From assembly GCF_000426505.1 (NCBI RefSeq), contig NZ_AUFM01000011.1:62001-126000 (forward strand): a DNA stretch of 64,000 bases. The letters run 5' to 3'. Source of the DNA: Nisaea denitrificans DSM 18348. Its GTDB lineage: Bacteria; Pseudomonadota; Alphaproteobacteria; Thalassobaculales; Thalassobaculaceae. The notes beneath the pieces are model-generated. The model had not been told where the DNA came from, did not search any database, and saw nothing but the letters and a program-made list of their open reading frames with translations. Below, piece after piece: positions 8,181 through 16,265 of this stretch. Position 1 is the stretch's first letter. Each line of letters begins with the position of its first letter. Position numbers and translations under genes: made by a program.

Positions 8181-8990
8181 ATGAACGCAATACCGAAGCG
8201 ATCAGATTCCGAAAGATCTGGCCAAATCCAGTCCGTGGCGCGCGCCATTAGCGTTTTGAATGCGCTGGCTGCCGACGAAGACGGCATGACCCTCACCCAG
8301 ATTGCCCATACCGTGACTTTACCACCGTCGACGGTGCACCGGCTGCTGACAACCTTGCAGCAGGAACGCTATGTCCGGTTCGATACCGAGCGTGGCGCCT
8401 GGCAGATAGGCGTCCAGTGTTTCGCCGTTGGGAATGCCTTCCTGCGCACGCGCGATCTGGTGGCGATTACCCGACCCTATATGCGGCGCCTGATGGAGGA
8501 AAGCGGGGAGACGGTGAACCTGGCTGTCCGCGACCACGATGAAATGGTCTATCTCGCCCAGGTCGAATGTCGGGAAATGATGCGGGCATTCGCCAAACCC
8601 GGCGCGCGGGTACCGATCGCCGGCTCGGCTGTGGGCAAGACTCTGCTGGCGCGGATGAAAACGGAAGATGTTTCAAAGTTGCTGACGCGGGTCGGCTCGG
8701 AACACAAGACCCGCCGTACCATCGATGCGTTGCCGCGCATGGAGCAGGAACTGGCGAAAGTCCGTGAGGTCGAATACGCCGTCGATAACGAGGAACATTC
8801 GGTGGGATTGCGCTGTGTCGCCTCGGCCGTCTTCGGTCATCACAGCGAGCCGCTTGCCGCTATCTCCATTTCCGGGCCGACGGCGCGGATCACGGATGAG
8901 CGGATCGACAAGCTCGGCAAGATCGTCTGCTCTGTTGCACGGGAAGCAACGACGGCGCTTGGCGGAATCTGGCCGGACACAAAGGCGTAA
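8181..8990 (+). CDS. IclR-family transcriptional regulator
   Basis: The protein has 269 residues and the standard two-domain layout. An N-terminal winged helix-turn-helix (about 14-75; SVARAISVLNALA, then TLTQIAHTVTLPPSTVHRLL) is followed by a GAF-like effector domain (about 90-260) with the family blocks GETVNLAVRD and IAGSAVGKTLLA. AGGGAAG about 10 bases upstream supports this start. It is a cytoplasmic DNA-binding protein that usually controls a neighbouring catabolic operon. Here it stands alone: the epimerase is divergent and cysE is convergent, so its target is unclear apart from probable self-control through the palindrome at 8146. Confidence 0.9.
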   Translation: MNAIPKRSDSERSGQIQSVARAISVLNALAADEDGMTLTQIAHTVTLPPSTVHRLLTTLQQERYVRFDTERGAWQIGVQCFAVGNAFLRTRDLVAITRPYMRRLMEESGETVNLAVRDHDEMVYLAQVECREMMRAFAKPGARVPIAGSAVGKTLLARMKTEDVSKLLTRVGSEHKTRRTIDALPRMEQELAKVREVEYAVDNEEHSVGLRCVASAVFGHHSEPLAAISISGPTARITDERIDKLGKIVCSVAREATTALGGIWPDTKA

Positions 8991-9018
8991 AGCCAAAGCC
9001 CGGCTTCCTATAAGCCTT
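8982..9018. terminator. Weak nested hairpin between convergent genes
   Basis: Two nested 5-bp stems (AAGGC/GCCTT outside, AAGCC/GGCTT inside) span the end of the IclR gene and the gap before cysE. They could serve as a shared terminator, but the stem is short and broken. Confidence 0.3.
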
Positions 9019-9029
9019 GCCGCTGCGCC

Positions 9030-9848
9030 TCAGTCGTACTCTTCGGCGTAGAATTGCTGATCCATGGAGAGTGCCGGCTGGGCGCAGCCGGCACTGCCGA
9101 CGACTTTCGCCGGAACGCCGGCGACAGTCGTGTTCTTGTCGACGCTCTTGAGCACGACAGAGCCTGCGCCGACGCGGGAGCATTCGCCGACCTCGATATT
9201 GCCAAGCACGGTTGCCCCGGCGCCAATCATGGTGCCGCGCCGGATCTTCGGATGCCGGTCGCCGGTTTCCTTGCCTGTGCCGCCCAGCGTCACTCCGTGC
9301 AGCAGGGAGACGCCATCTTCGACAATTGCGGTTTCGCCGATCACGACGCCGGTGCCGTGATCGACCATGATGCCTTTGCCAATGCGGGCAGCAGGGTGAA
9401 TGTCGACACCGAAAACGCTGTTGATCCGGCTTTGGAAGTATTTCGCCAGGAACGTCCGGTCATGGCCCCAGAGCCAATGACCGATCCGGTAGGCCTGGAG
9501 GGCATGGAAGCCCTTGAAATAGAGGAACGGCTCAAGATAGCTGGTGCAGGCCGGATCGCGGTCATAGGTGGCGGAAAGATCCGCTCGGGCGGATTCTCCG
9601 ATGGTGGCGTCGGACAGCATCGCGTTGTGCACGACCTGATAGACCGAGAGATCACTCATCTCTGTGCCGCCAAGCTTCTGGGAAATCAGATAGGCCAGCG
9701 CATCCTCGAAGGTGCGCTGGTCCATAACGCTGGCGTGCATCCAGCTTGCCAGAGCGGATTCCTGTTCCGCCCATTGGGCCGCATCGGTGAGCATAGAGCT
9801 CCAGACCGGGTCGACTACCGCCTTCGGCTTCGGGTTGGCGTCTACCAT
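9030..9848 (-). CDS. cysE: Serine O-acetyltransferase
   Basis: This enzyme acetylates L-serine with acetyl-CoA, the first committed step of cysteine synthesis in the cytoplasm. The 272-residue protein has the SATase N-terminal helical domain (about 10-145; FLYFKGFHALQAYRIGHWLW) and then a left-handed beta-helix of hexapeptide repeats. That part contains DIHPAARIGKGIMVDHGTG with the catalytic histidine, and GDRHPKIRRG. The C-terminal tail after residue 250 is the region that usually interacts with CysK and binds feedback cysteine. No cysK is nearby. It lies downstream of the permease gene but is separated from it by a strong hairpin, so it is probably transcribed on its own. Confidence 0.95.
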   Translation of the reverse strand: MVDANPKPKAVVDPVWSSMLTDAAQWAEQESALASWMHASVMDQRTFEDALAYLISQKLGGTEMSDLSVYQVVHNAMLSDATIGESARADLSATYDRDPACTSYLEPFLYFKGFHALQAYRIGHWLWGHDRTFLAKYFQSRINSVFGVDIHPAARIGKGIMVDHGTGVVIGETAIVEDGVSLLHGVTLGGTGKETGDRHPKIRRGTMIGAGATVLGNIEVGECSRVGAGSVVLKSVDKNTTVAGVPAKVVGSAGCAQPALSMDQQFYAEEYD

Positions 9849-9885
9849 GCTGTTTCTCCCCGCCGTCTCGCCGGCGTCCGTGGCA

Positions 9886-9910
9886 ACCGCCGCCCGTCCG
9901 GGGCGGCGGT
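9886..9910. terminator. GC-rich terminator-like hairpin
   Basis: A perfect 10-bp stem (ACCGCCGCCC with GGGCGGCGGT) with a 5-base loop sits between the permease stop at 9972 and the cysE start at 9848. It probably ends the arsR-permease transcript, although no T-run follows on the minus strand. Confidence 0.5.
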
Positions 9911-9971
9911 GTTGTTCAGGATAGGTAGGTATCCCAAATGCGGAAGCAATATCCAGTTTAACGCAAGGATA

Positions 9972-11018
9972 TCATGCTAAAACCGCAAGATAGAGGGAAA
10001 ACCCATATGCCGCGGCGAGTGAGCCAAGCAGCCCGAGCGCCAGATACCAGGTGAAGACACCGCCGCGCACCAGGGCAAAGACTGCCATCGAGGCCGGAAT
10101 GCTGGTGATGCCGCCGGCAATCATGAAGCCGAGACCGGCGGCGGGCGTCATACCGAGATCCATCAGCCCGCCGACCAGCGGAATGGCCGCATAGCCGTTC
10201 AGGTAGCTCGGTACGCCGACAAGGATCGCTGCCGGAATCGTCCACCATTCGTCACCGCCGAGATATGTTGCCACCTGTTCCGCCGGAACATAGGCCACCA
10301 TCAGGCTTTCCAGGGTGAAGGCAAGGGTCAGCCATTTCAGCAGGAAAAACCCGGACCGCTTGGCTTCACCGGTGAAGGCTGCCCGGCGCTCCTGGTCTTT
10401 CCAGAAACCCCAGACGATTTTGTCTGTCTTCAGAGCGTTGGAGCTACCGCAGCCGCAGGATTTTGCGAGATCGGGGCGCAGGGCGTCCCTGAAGGCGCCA
10501 CCCTTGACCAGCAGGTGCGTGCCAAAGCCGGCAATTGCACCAATGCTGAAGGCGGCGGCAAGTTTCGCAAAAGTGAACTCCAGGCCCACCACCGGAGTCA
10601 TCAGGATGAACATTTCCGGGTCCATCAGCGGTGATGCAAGCCAGAAGGCCATGACCGGCGCCAGCGGCACGCCAGCGACCAGCAGTCCTGCAATGATCGG
10701 CACGACCCCGCAGGAGCAGAAGGGCGATAGAGAGCCGAAAAGGGCAGCCAGCAGGATGGCCTGTGTGGCATTCCCGGAGAAGGCGCGTCCGATCTGATGG
10801 TCAAGCCCGCTTGCCCGAGCAAAGGCCGCGACAACGACGGAAAGGATTATGAAGGGGCCGACATGCAGAAGAGCATCTAGTGTGAAGACCGCACTTTCCC
10901 CGATCTGCTGGGGAACAAGGAGGGCGAGGGCGGCAAATAAAAGAGCGGTTGCGATCCAGACCCGGTCGATCCGCCCGAAGCGAAGCGAGAGGGTGCGTGT
11001 CAGGTCTGCTGTTGTCAT
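9972..11018 (-). CDS. ArsP/UPF0718-family permease
   Basis: This inner-membrane permease has about ten hydrophobic segments. The hallmark FCSCG motif (C101, C103, counted from the chosen start) follows FGSLSP, as in the ArsP_1/DUF318 family, some members of which export organoarsenicals or thiol-reactive metals. A second cysteine pair, SCGCGS (C188, C190), lies in a cytoplasmic-looking loop. I chose the ATG at 11018 because GGAAGG lies upstream of it; an in-frame ATG at 11045 is the alternative. It follows an ArsR-type repressor in the same operon, which supports metal(loid) or thiol-stress export. The actual substrate is unknown. Confidence 0.85.
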   Translation of the reverse strand: MTTADLTRTLSLRFGRIDRVWIATALLFAALALLVPQQIGESAVFTLDALLHVGPFIILSVVVAAFARASGLDHQIGRAFSGNATQAILLAALFGSLSPFCSCGVVPIIAGLLVAGVPLAPVMAFWLASPLMDPEMFILMTPVVGLEFTFAKLAAAFSIGAIAGFGTHLLVKGGAFRDALRPDLAKSCGCGSSNALKTDKIVWGFWKDQERRAAFTGEAKRSGFFLLKWLTLAFTLESLMVAYVPAEQVATYLGGDEWWTIPAAILVGVPSYLNGYAAIPLVGGLMDLGMTPAAGLGFMIAGGITSIPASMAVFALVRGGVFTWYLALGLLGSLAAAYGFSLYLAVLA

Positions 11019-11067
11019 GATTTTATCCGATCCTTCCGGAATCATCGAACTATACGGTCAAAAAAAC

Positions 11068-11388
11068 TCACGCGTCCTGCGTCTCGTCTGTCTGCACAAC
11101 GTCCAGACCGCTGCAGCACTCGGCGCAGAGATACGCAACCAGGGCATCGGCCAGCTCGAAATTTGCCGTGCAGCGAAGCACCCGGCCTTCTCGCTCCTGC
11201 CGTGCCAGACCGGCCCAGACGAGATGCGAGATATGATGAGAGAGCGTGGATTTCGGGATATTCAGATGCCTTTGAATATCGCCAACCGTCACCCCCTCCG
11301 GCCCCGCCTTGATGAGAAGGCGAAAGGCTTCGAGGCGATGCGGGTTGCCAAGTTCCGACAGGCATTTTGAGGCGGTTTCTATGTCCAT
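11068..11388 (-). CDS. ArsR/SmtB-family repressor
   Basis: This is a 106-residue winged-helix metal-sensor-type repressor. The DNA-binding segment is VGDIQRHLNIPKSTLSHHISHL (about 35-56). Its C-terminus carries a cysteine cluster (C88, C91, C92), with further cysteines at C9 and C73. The alpha-3 ELCVC-type site of classic ArsR is absent, so sensing through the C-terminal cysteines is inferred. It is the first gene of an operon with the ArsP-like permease. A strong palindrome 36 bases upstream (11424-11443) is its probable operator, so it likely represses itself and the permease until the metal or thiol-reactive ligand binds. Confidence 0.9.
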   Translation of the reverse strand: MDIETASKCLSELGNPHRLEAFRLLIKAGPEGVTVGDIQRHLNIPKSTLSHHISHLVWAGLARQEREGRVLRCTANFELADALVAYLCAECCSGLDVVQTDETQDA

Positions 11389-11423
11389 GCTGCAAAGGTA
11401 AGTGTCGAAATCGGATCGGTCAA

Positions 11424-11443
11424 CGATAATTCTAGATTTATCG
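11424..11443. promoter_or_regulatory. Probable ArsR operator
   Basis: A 20-base near-perfect palindrome has arms CGATAA and TTATCG around a TCTAGA centre; 18 of 20 positions are symmetric. It lies in the divergent region between arsR and the phosphodiesterase gene, 36 bases before the arsR start. Its size and form suit a dimeric winged-helix repressor. Confidence 0.6.
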
Positions 11444-11555
11444 AACTATTGTGATCTGGCGCTGTCATAGAGCTTTCATGGATCATCGTCTTGCCGATGC
11501 CCGAAAGCAGGCCGACAATGCGGCCGTTAATTCGCTGACTTTATGTGAGGGTTCC

Positions 11556-13049
11556 ATGGCGCGGCCGCGTTTTCTGTTTGTCCTTTTCGACGGTTTGCGT
11601 CGCGACATGGTGCGGCCGGATACCGCCCCGAACATTCATGGCTTCCGCCAGTCCTGGACTGACTTCCCAAACAGCGCGTCCGTTTTCCCGGTGGAGACGC
11701 GGGTGCAGGTTTCCAGCTTTGTCACCGGTTCCTTTCCGGGCCACGCTGCTCAGCACAGTCTCGGGGATAGTGCGCGTCCGGGTCACGGCATCATGGGGAA
11801 TTCTTTCTATGATCCCGCGCTCGGTTTCGATGGCCCGATGGACACGTCGGACGATGCCAAGATGGCCGAGGCAGCCCGCCGTTATGGCCGGTTGCAAGGC
11901 GCGCACAACACAGGCGAGATCCTGCATGAGGCCGGGCTGAAATACGGGGTCGTGACCACGGGCAAGATCGGCAATGCCCGGTTGCTCAATCTTAATGCGG
12001 CGGAGCATGGCCAGCCGGTCTTCTCGATCTGGGGTGCCGATATCTCCAGCCCAGCCGCTGATTTCAACGGTGTGATCGAGCGGCATGGACCGGTGCCGGA
12101 ACAGCAGTTTCCGAATGTCGCCGTGCAGGATTACGCGGCCACCGTGCTGCTTGAGGAATTCATCCCGAAGCACGATGCGGACGTCCAGGTGATCTGGTTC
12201 AACGAGCCGGACCTGAGTTTCCACTACAAGGAAATCGGCTCGGCGGACTCTCTTGCAGCGGTCAAGGCGGTGGACGATGCGTTCCGGCGTATCCTCGACT
12301 GGTGGGAAGAAAAGGGCCGGGAAGAGGGGTGGCAGATCATTGCCGCGTCCGACCACGGCCAGATTACAGCAACGCGCCAGATCAACGTTGCGGAGGAGCT
12401 GACCAAGGCGGGCTTCCGTGTCGGTAAAGCGATTGGCCCCGACGTGGATGTCGTGGTGAAGCGCAGCTATGCGGGTGGCATCAGCATTCGGGATCGTGAT
12501 CAGGCCATGACCGAGAAGGTGTTCCACTGGCTTATCGAGCAGGACTGGTGCGGTCTGGTATTCAGCCGGGACGATCTGAAGGGCGCATTGCCGATGAGTG
12601 CCATCAATGTGTCCAGCGAACGCGCCCCGGACCTCTATATGGTACTGCGCACTTCAGACGGGGCGAACGCACATGGATATCCGGGACTCTGCTTTGCGGA
12701 TAACAGCGATATTCCGCCGGGCGGCGGCATCCACGGCGGACTGCATCAGCATGAAATCAATAATTTGCTGACCGCTGGCGGCGATCTGTTCCGTCAGGAC
12801 CACATCGTCGAGACGCCGACCGGTCTGGTCGACATCCTGCCGACCATGCTTGCCGCGCTTGACGTCGAGGCGCCGGAAAGCACGACCGGACGAGTGCTTG
12901 CCGAGGCTTTCCGGATCGAAGCGCCGGCGCCGTTCTGGAAGGAGATGCTGATCAGGGCGGAGCGTGGCGACTATGCCCAGGAGCTCCGCGTCGCCCAGAT
13001 AGAAGGCGTTCCGAACCATTATCTGCGGGGCGGCCGACGCACCGCCTGA
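11556..13049 (+). CDS. Alkaline-phosphatase-superfamily hydrolase (type I phosphodiesterase/nucleotide pyrophosphatase-like)
   Basis: This is a 497-residue enzyme of the alkaline phosphatase fold. The N-terminus reads FVLFDGLRRDM, with the first metal-binding aspartate. A nucleophile region follows (SVFPVETRVQVSSFVTGSFPGHA), and later come IWFNEPDLSFHYKE and ASDHGQ, the second metal set. I placed the start at 11556, which has GAGGG six bases upstream; an upstream in-frame GTG at 11451 would run back to the ArsR operator and lacks support. No signal peptide is seen, so it is probably cytoplasmic. It should hydrolyse a phosphoester or phosphodiester, but the substrate is unknown. It runs divergently from arsR; shared regulation is possible but not shown. 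Confidence 0.82.
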   Translation: MARPRFLFVLFDGLRRDMVRPDTAPNIHGFRQSWTDFPNSASVFPVETRVQVSSFVTGSFPGHAAQHSLGDSARPGHGIMGNSFYDPALGFDGPMDTSDDAKMAEAARRYGRLQGAHNTGEILHEAGLKYGVVTTGKIGNARLLNLNAAEHGQPVFSIWGADISSPAADFNGVIERHGPVPEQQFPNVAVQDYAATVLLEEFIPKHDADVQVIWFNEPDLSFHYKEIGSADSLAAVKAVDDAFRRILDWWEEKGREEGWQIIAASDHGQITATRQINVAEELTKAGFRVGKAIGPDVDVVVKRSYAGGISIRDRDQAMTEKVFHWLIEQDWCGLVFSRDDLKGALPMSAINVSSERAPDLYMVLRTSDGANAHGYPGLCFADNSDIPPGGGIHGGLHQHEINNLLTAGGDLFRQDHIVETPTGLVDILPTMLAALDVEAPESTTGRVLAEAFRIEAPAPFWKEMLIRAERGDYAQELRVAQIEGVPNHYLRGGRRTA

Positions 13050-13051
13050 CA

Positions 13052-14446
13052 TCAGGCGGTTGCAGGGCGCTGCCTGATCATCCGGCGCATCAGCAGCTCA
13101 AACCGGAAGATCAGGGCGAAGCAGGCGGCGGTCAGGCCGACTGCCAATCCCATCCAGACCCCGGCGCCTTGCAGCCCGTAAGTGAAGGCGAGATAGGCGC
13201 CGGCCGAAAAGCCGAGGACCCAATAGCCGAGAAAAGCCAGTATTGCCGGGATCGTGGTGTCTTTCAGGCCACGCAGATTACCGGCGCCGACAGCCTGCCC
13301 CGCATCGACGAGCTGGAAGATCGCCGCAATTCTGATGAATTCGACCGCCAGGGCAATCGGGATTGCGTTCTCCGGGTCTTCCTGCCTGAGATAGAGTCCG
13401 ACCAAAGGTTCGGTGGCGAGCCAGAAGGTCAGCGCGGTCAGGGCTGCTATCCCGATACCGACGAAAGTGGAAACCCGGCCAGCCAGAAGTGCACCTTTAA
13501 GGCGGTCCCGGCCCATTGCAAGACCGACGCGAATGGTGGCTGCCTGGCTGACGCCAAGCGGGATCATGAAGGCGACCGAGGTACATTGGATGGCCACGGC
13601 ATGCGCTGCGAGCTGATCCGGCCCGAACAGCCCGACCATGAAGGCGCTGGCAGCGAACAGGCCGGCCTCCGCAAGAACTGTCAGGCCGATCGGAATGCCG
13701 ATTTTCATGATTTCCAGATAACGGACCCAGTCAGGCCGCCAGAATCTGCCGAACAGGTTGTAGCGGCGGAACTTCCGGTCGGTCACGACGAACAGGGTCT
13801 GGGCCAGCAGCATGAAGCACTGAACAAGCAGTGTCGCCAGTGCGGCGCCTTCAAGACCGAGAGCTGGCGCTCCGAAGTTGCCGAATATCAGCGCGTAGTC
13901 CGCCACCGCATTCACACCGATGGCGAGAATGAGAATGATCAAGGAGGAGCGTGGCCGGGAATGGGCGGTAACCAGATTGCGGAGCACCGTGAAGCACATC
14001 AGCGGCAGCAGTCCCCACATCGCCAGACGGACATAGTCGGCGGCAGAGGCGGCCAGCCATGGATCCTGCCCCATCAGCAGCATCAGGGCCTCGCCATTCC
14101 AGAGGAAGACGAGACAGGGGAGGCAGAGCGAGATCGCGACCCAGAACCCTTGTCGCAAGGTTCGGCGCACACCGCGTAGTCTGATTGCGCCGATCTCGTG
14201 ACTGAACATGGCTGCGGTCGCAGCCAGCAATCCGATGCCGAAAAAGGTCAGCGGGAAGATCAGCGAAGTGGCGAGGGTTGCCGCCGCCAGCTCGTCCGGA
14301 CCCAGCCAGCCGATCATGATCACGTCGACCGTGGTCAGGGCAATTGTGGCGAGCTGGGTCAGCACCAGAGGCCAGGAAAGCCTGAGGGTGGCTGCCAATT
14401 CACGGCGCCAGGTAATGGGGGCAGATCGGGAGTGAAGAACGGACAT
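13052..14446 (-). CDS. MATE-family efflux transporter (NorM-like)
   Basis: This inner-membrane protein of about 464 residues has twelve predicted helices in two six-helix halves. Family signatures include LVLTQLATIALTTVDVIMIGWLG near the N-terminus and the matching second-half segment PIGLTVLAEAGLFAASAFMVGLFG. It would export cationic drugs or metabolites in exchange for Na+ or H+. I chose the ATG at 14446, because the upstream TTG has no ribosome binding site and the family normally starts just before ELAATLRLSWP. Its stop nearly abuts the convergent phosphodiesterase gene (2 bp gap). The substrate is unknown. Confidence 0.9.
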   Translation of the reverse strand: MSVLHSRSAPITWRRELAATLRLSWPLVLTQLATIALTTVDVIMIGWLGPDELAAATLATSLIFPLTFFGIGLLAATAAMFSHEIGAIRLRGVRRTLRQGFWVAISLCLPCLVFLWNGEALMLLMGQDPWLAASAADYVRLAMWGLLPLMCFTVLRNLVTAHSRPRSSLIILILAIGVNAVADYALIFGNFGAPALGLEGAALATLLVQCFMLLAQTLFVVTDRKFRRYNLFGRFWRPDWVRYLEIMKIGIPIGLTVLAEAGLFAASAFMVGLFGPDQLAAHAVAIQCTSVAFMIPLGVSQAATIRVGLAMGRDRLKGALLAGRVSTFVGIGIAALTALTFWLATEPLVGLYLRQEDPENAIPIALAVEFIRIAAIFQLVDAGQAVGAGNLRGLKDTTIPAILAFLGYWVLGFSAGAYLAFTYGLQGAGVWMGLAVGLTAACFALIFRFELLMRRMIRQRPATA

Positions 14447-14585
14447 CAAACAGCTCAGGCTCAAAAGGATACGAAAAGGGGAGACGTCGCGGGCCGGTGG
14501 GCCAGTTACGCGGTCATTCGTTCCGTTAGAGCCTGCAGGTTCGTTTCCATAAGGTGTCTTTAGACCTCATGAGCGGAGGGGTCAA

Positions 14586-14607
14586 GGCGAACCCTCCCGG
14601 GTTCGCC
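14586..14607 (-). terminator. Terminator hairpin after the SMP-30 gene
   Basis: A perfect 9-bp stem (GGCGAACCC with GGGTTCGCC) with a 4-base loop starts 8 bases after the stop of the minus-strand SMP-30 gene. A T-run is lacking, but stem strength and position fit a terminator. Confidence 0.6.
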
Positions 14608-14615
14608 AAGCGCCA

Positions 14616-15548
14616 CTATTTGTTGAGAAAATTCAGCGGTAACCCTGCTCGCGGCCAATCCACCGCAGCCAGCTGTCCGGCCCATGAGAGCGTCAGGAAG
14701 GCGGTTTTCAGGTCGGCCCCGCCAAAGCAGATGTTGGTTGTATAGGGATCGCCGGTCTCGAAGAATTCGACCGTACTGCCATCCGGATGGGCGACCGTGA
14801 CGCCGCCGGTCATCAGGGTGGCGACACAGATATTGCCGTTCTCCTCGAGCGCGAGTGAGTCGAAGCGCCTCCAGCCGCCATCGGCATTCACCAGCTTGCC
14901 TCCGTTCAGGGACGGAGGAAAACCGATCTTGGAAACCTCACCCTCTCCGGTAATCGGGTAAGCGAACAGCCGGGCACCCTCCGTCTCCGCGACATAAAGT
15001 GTTTTCTCGTCGGGGCTGAGGCCGATCCCGTTCGGAGTCATGATAGGCTGGATGACTTCCTTGATCATGCTGCCGTCGGTCTTCGCGTAATAGACTGCAC
15101 CGCGATCCATATCGCGCTCGCGGACCTTGCCGAGGTCGGTGAACCAGAATCCACCATTGCGGTCGAAAACGATGTCGTTCGGGCCTTTGAGCTTGCGGCC
15201 GTTGCAGCTGTCGTAGAGCCGTTCGATCTTGCCGGTATTCAGGTCGATCCGCTCGATCCGGCCGGTCTTGTAGTCGGCAGCCTGTCCGATCGATCGCATG
15301 TTGCCGGGCTGAGGGCCTCGCTCGAATGCGAAACCGCCATTGTTGCAGACATAGCAGTGCCCATCCGGGCCGATGGCCGCGCCGTTCGGGCCGCCTCCGG
15401 TTTCCGCGATGATCTCTTTCTTGCCGTCCGGAAAGACGCGGGTCAGCGTGCCGCGCCCGATCTCGACAAGGACGACGGAGCCGTCGGGCATCGCGATCGG
15501 TCCTTCGGGAAACATGAGCCCGTCAGTGATGATCCTGATCTTTGACAC
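14616..15548 (-). CDS. SMP-30/gluconolactonase-family protein
   Basis: This is a six-bladed beta-propeller of about 310 residues in the SGL/SMP-30 family, whose members hydrolyse sugar lactones in a metal-dependent way. Supporting stretches are TDGLMFPEGPIAMPDGSV, GGGPNGAAIGPDGHCYVCNNGG, GPNDIVFDRNGGFWFTD and TPNGIGLSPDEKTLYVAET. The conserved E, N, N and D positions that hold the metal can all be placed in them. I favour the GTG at 15548, which has AAGGAAG just upstream, over the ATG seven codons earlier. No sugar catabolic genes are adjacent, so the lactone is unknown. It is divergent from a LysE-type exporter. Confidence 0.85.
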   Translation of the reverse strand: MSKIRIITDGLMFPEGPIAMPDGSVVLVEIGRGTLTRVFPDGKKEIIAETGGGPNGAAIGPDGHCYVCNNGGFAFERGPQPGNMRSIGQAADYKTGRIERIDLNTGKIERLYDSCNGRKLKGPNDIVFDRNGGFWFTDLGKVRERDMDRGAVYYAKTDGSMIKEVIQPIMTPNGIGLSPDEKTLYVAETEGARLFAYPITGEGEVSKIGFPPSLNGGKLVNADGGWRRFDSLALEENGNICVATLMTGGVTVAHPDGSTVEFFETGDPYTTNICFGGADLKTAFLTLSWAGQLAAVDWPRAGLPLNFLNK

Positions 15549-15653
15549 TTGTACTTCCTTCCCCAACATTTGTTATGGTTTTAGGGAAGTATCGGCCAGC
15601 GCCGACGGACCGTGCAATCAGGCAAATTCAATCCTTCCGATAGGAACCACCTC

Positions 15654-16265
15654 ATGACACTGGAAACTGCGCTCGCGTTCGCGCTTGGTATGGTCATCCT
15701 GATGCTGACGCCCGGGCCCTCCATGCTGACAACCATCGCCAAGTCTCTCGCCACCGGGTTCTGGACCGGTTTTCAGTACAATATCGGCGTCTGCATAGGC
15801 GATCTGATCTTCCTGATGCTGGCCATATTCGGGCTGCAGATCATTGCCGAATTGCTTGGTGAGATATTCATTGTGGTGAAGTTCGTCGGGGCGGCTTATC
15901 TGCTCTGGCTTGGCACCAAATTGTGGCTCGCCAAGCCGGAACCTCTGGACGCCCGACCGCAGGCATCGAAAGGCCTGTTCCGGGAGATCATGGCCGGTGT
16001 CCTGATCACTCTCGGAAATCCGAAAGTCATCCTGTTCTACGGGGCTTTTCTGCCCACCTTCGTCGATCTTGAAACGCTGAGGGCGCCTGATATCACCATT
16101 CTCGCCGTGATCGTTGTCGCTGCTATATTGGTGGTGAACAATTTCTACGGATTGATGGCCGCCAAGGCTCGGAAGGTCTTCCGGTCAGACCGGGCCGTGA
16201 AGGTGCTGAACAGAAGCGCTGGAAGCGCGATGATTGGGGCTGGGGTTTACATCGCCACCCGTTGA
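15654..16265 (+). CDS. LysE/RhtB-family amino-acid or metabolite exporter
   Basis: This is an inner-membrane protein of about 203 residues with six hydrophobic segments. The family's opening (TLETALAFALGMVILMLTPGPS) and the later GNPKVILFYGAFLPTF are textbook LysE/RhtB. I moved the start to the ATG at 15654, which matches the family N-terminus. The last 81 bases overlap, on the opposite strand, the 3' end of the histidine kinase gene at 16185-17723. Members export amino acids or homoserine lactones; the substrate here is unknown. Confidence 0.88.
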   Translation: MTLETALAFALGMVILMLTPGPSMLTTIAKSLATGFWTGFQYNIGVCIGDLIFLMLAIFGLQIIAELLGEIFIVVKFVGAAYLLWLGTKLWLAKPEPLDARPQASKGLFREIMAGVLITLGNPKVILFYGAFLPTFVDLETLRAPDITILAVIVVAAILVVNNFYGLMAAKARKVFRSDRAVKVLNRSAGSAMIGAGVYIATR

